64,000 bases of DNA from positions 16,533,925 to 16,597,924 of the forward strand of contig OX235266.1 in NCBI GenBank assembly GCA_944472135.2. The letters are read 5' to 3'. The number at the start of each line of letters is the position of its first letter. Position 1 is the first letter of the stretch. Positions 62,131-64,000 of this stretch are shown piece by piece. A program made the translations under genes and the position numbers. The DNA comes from Trichobilharzia regenti. Taxonomy: Eukaryota; Platyhelminthes; Trematoda; Strigeidida; Schistosomatidae. The notes under the pieces were generated by a model that did no database searches, was not told the DNA's origin, and saw only the letters and a program-made list of their open reading frames with translations.

Positions 62131-62169
62131 CTGAAAAATAAATTTGGATTATTAGTGGAAAATATCTGT

Positions 62170-62994
62170 CTGATTTCCTAAAACCTGAAAGATATTCAAG
62201 TGATGAAAAGCAACAAGTTCACAGAAGAAGCATCAAAGAAAGGACTATAAGTAAACATAGAGAAAACAGAGGTGATGAAGATTCCTGGTCAACAGCAACA
62301 GCAACAACAACAACAGCAGACAACAATCAGCCAGTCTAACTGGGAGAAATCTGAAAGAAGAAACCTCCTTCACCTACCGACCTGGGAAGCATCGTTTCAA
62401 CTACAGGTGGACGGAACTGGTGAGAATATCAAAGCGAGGATCAGGAAAACAAGGCAAGCTTTCATTACTCTCAAGTCTGTGTGGAGATCAACAGCACTCA
62501 AAACTCAGCATGAAAAATAAGATCCGGATTAACAACTTCAATGTAAAGTCAGTGCTACTAACCATACGGATCAGAGACTTGGCCAGCGCGTCATAAAGAG
62601 CACCTCAAACAAACTACACACACTCATCAACAGCTGCCTTCGCACAATACTCAAGATCAGGTTCGCCAGAAAAGATCAGCAACAGGGATCTCTGGCAATG
62701 AGCGAACCAACCCATCAGAAACCGATTGTGCAACAAATAATCAGGAAGAGATGAAGATGGATTGGCCATACTCTCAGGAAACCATCAAGTGACATCACTA
62801 GACAAGCCACCGCTCGAGTGCAACCCGAATGGGTAGTGGTGAGTTGGTCGTCACTACGAGGGTGACTTGGAGGAGGTGATGTGAAGAGGAGATGAAAGCA
62901 TGTGGTCAGGCCTGTGACCAGGTGAAAACTCCAGCAGAGAACCGAACGCAGTGGAGATGCGTGGCCGAAGCCCTATGTTCCTCTTGGAGTTAAA
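62170..62994 (+). pseudogene. RTE-A 3' half, relatively well kept
   Basis: QLQVDGTGENIKARIRKTRQ, then [20 protein letters not shown], and after a frameshift ISNRDLW.., then QLLIRKR-type and [12 protein letters not shown]. Ends at the (AAT)13 run. Confidence 0.75.

Positions 62995-63033
<39 letters not shown>
62995..63033. repeat. (AAT)13, tail of RTE-A
   Basis: Uninterrupted trinucleotide run joined to the 3' end of the RTE-A copy. Confidence 0.95.
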
Positions 63034-63035
<2 letters not shown>

Positions 63036-63299
63036 AAAATAAGAAAGTACATTATTTTGACAGAGTTGTGTGACATACTACTGATAAACTTCAAGAATGA
63101 TCAAGGATCGATATCAGCTAGATAATAACTGGAGAGAAAAACACCAGAGAGTACTGGGCAGAACTGTTTCGTCCTGTTATGGGTTTCTTCAGAAGTACAT
63201 ATTGATGATCCCATCCAAAGTGGATCATGCCCACCAACGTATATAGAGCTGAATAATTGTATTAGAGTTACAGAGTAAGATGAATAATTTTATGAATGA

Positions 63300-63555
63300 A
63301 TGAATTTTAGTCAGGATGCCCATAGAAGATGCCCATCCCGGTAGAAGTGACAGGTTGAAGAATGCTCTTCTGTACGCATAGCTCCAGTTTTTCTAACTGA
63401 ATGGCCAAGGCTTCAGCAGTTCAATGGAGACGAAAACGTATTGACTTAATCAGGTTATTCTTTCCTTTGAAGGAGACGTTTGCTGAGACGAAATGACCAG
63501 TGTTGACAAGGTGTTCGATTATTGTATTCTTTATAGAGTCATTACTATCTTTCTG
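63300..63555 (-). pseudogene. PLE-B GIY-YIG C-terminal remnant
   Basis: Minus strand: NTIIEHLVNTGHFVSAN, then IRFRLH and [17 protein letters not shown]. It meets a plus-strand PLE-B piece at about 63555, forming an inverted junction. Confidence 0.7.
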
Positions 63556-64000
63556 CAACGATGTTTGAGACTTTCTAAAAGCCACTCTCGTAGAAAATAG
63601 TTACCCGAACCGATTTATTGACAGTAACACGAAAGATAAGCCATCTAAACTGGTCATTGACTCAATCAATTCCAAAGGAAACCTTATTCATGAACTTGGA
63701 ATTCAAAGGTGATCAAGCTTCAGATTTGCTGAAAAAAAACCGTCTTTCTAAAGCAGTTAGTAAGACGTTCTTTTCTGGAAAATTACAAAAGATGTTAACC
63801 AGCCACAAATTGTTCTCCATCCCTTGTCTGGCCGCCTCCATACTCACCTGCTCTTGTGGGGCAAGGTACATTGGCCGTAGTTAGAGGATGCTTTCCACAC
63901 GAATAAGAGACGATATTCCAGCATGGTTTTACAAGCGAGAAAGGAAGTGTGTGCGAAGCTCTATTCTGGAACACCTGATTGACTTCTGTCACTCTGTCAA
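63556..64000 (+). pseudogene. PLE-B fragment running off the window
   Basis: LRLSKSHSRRK-type start, then [48 protein letters not shown] followed by a stop, and [20 protein letters not shown]. Closely related to 10260-10740. Confidence 0.8.

Noticed and set aside
61588..61812. Plus-strand open frames over exon 1, exon 8 and PLE coding regions
   Set aside because: They are antisense shadows. The minus strand carries the splice sites and ankyrin or RT motifs.

Overview
This window is trematode DNA, almost certainly from a blood fluke (genus Schistosoma; species not resolved). It is AT-rich and full of interspersed repeats. It carries many copies of the schistosome Sm-alpha type repeat, a tRNA-derived SINE of about 330 bp that encodes a hammerhead ribozyme. 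There are also many Penelope-like retroelements (PLEs) with reverse transcriptase plus GIY-YIG endonuclease, and many RTE-type non-LTR fragments.

Only one host gene is supported. Eleven exons on the minus strand (62130 down to 1770) join in frame at consensus GT/AG sites into about 870 codons of ankyrin repeats. Exon by exon the product follows the N-terminal half of the TRPA1 cation channel, through the start of the cysteine-bearing linker before the membrane domain. The S1-S6 channel domain must lie beyond base 1, and any further 5' exon beyond 64000. Exons 9 and 11 are too short to show up as long open frames and were recovered from splice sites and homology. The introns are 5-10 kb and consist mostly of repeats.

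Layout from left to right: degraded PLE (1-1130); exon 11; Sm-alpha copies, a 7SL-like segment and a second tRNA-SINE (2200-3650); RTE and a tandem/inverted Sm-alpha cluster (4600-6400); a PLE-A copy (7480-9108); exon 10; PLE-B and PLE-C (10060-12480); RTE (12830-14790); exon 9; PLE-B, RTE and Sm-alpha (16260-19680); a gag fragment (20190-20582); exon 8; a fold-back element (21690-22450); exon 7; three RTE tails (25140-27840); a PLE-A insertion with an uninterrupted RT/GIY-YIG frame and a 14-bp target duplication (28063-29912); exon 6; PLEs (33420-35615); exon 5; a three-layer nest PLE > solo LTR > PLE (36222-38740); exon 4; PLE-C with inverted ends (42710-44550); a palindrome with arms of about 1 kb (46388-49037); exon 3; SINE pairs and solo LTRs (52080-57808); exon 2; PLE-C (57430-60490); exon 1; RTE and PLE-B to the end.

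The main points of interest are the recovered TRPA1-type gene and a set of self-cleaving-ribozyme folds. Sm-alpha has three copies with a fully canonical hammerhead. Two other tRNA-derived SINE families and two PLE families carry hammerhead-like folds with changed cores. Many of these repeats sit as head-to-head pairs or fold-backs. All family names used here (SINE-2 to SINE-5, PLE-A to PLE-E, RTE-A/B, R1) are local labels.
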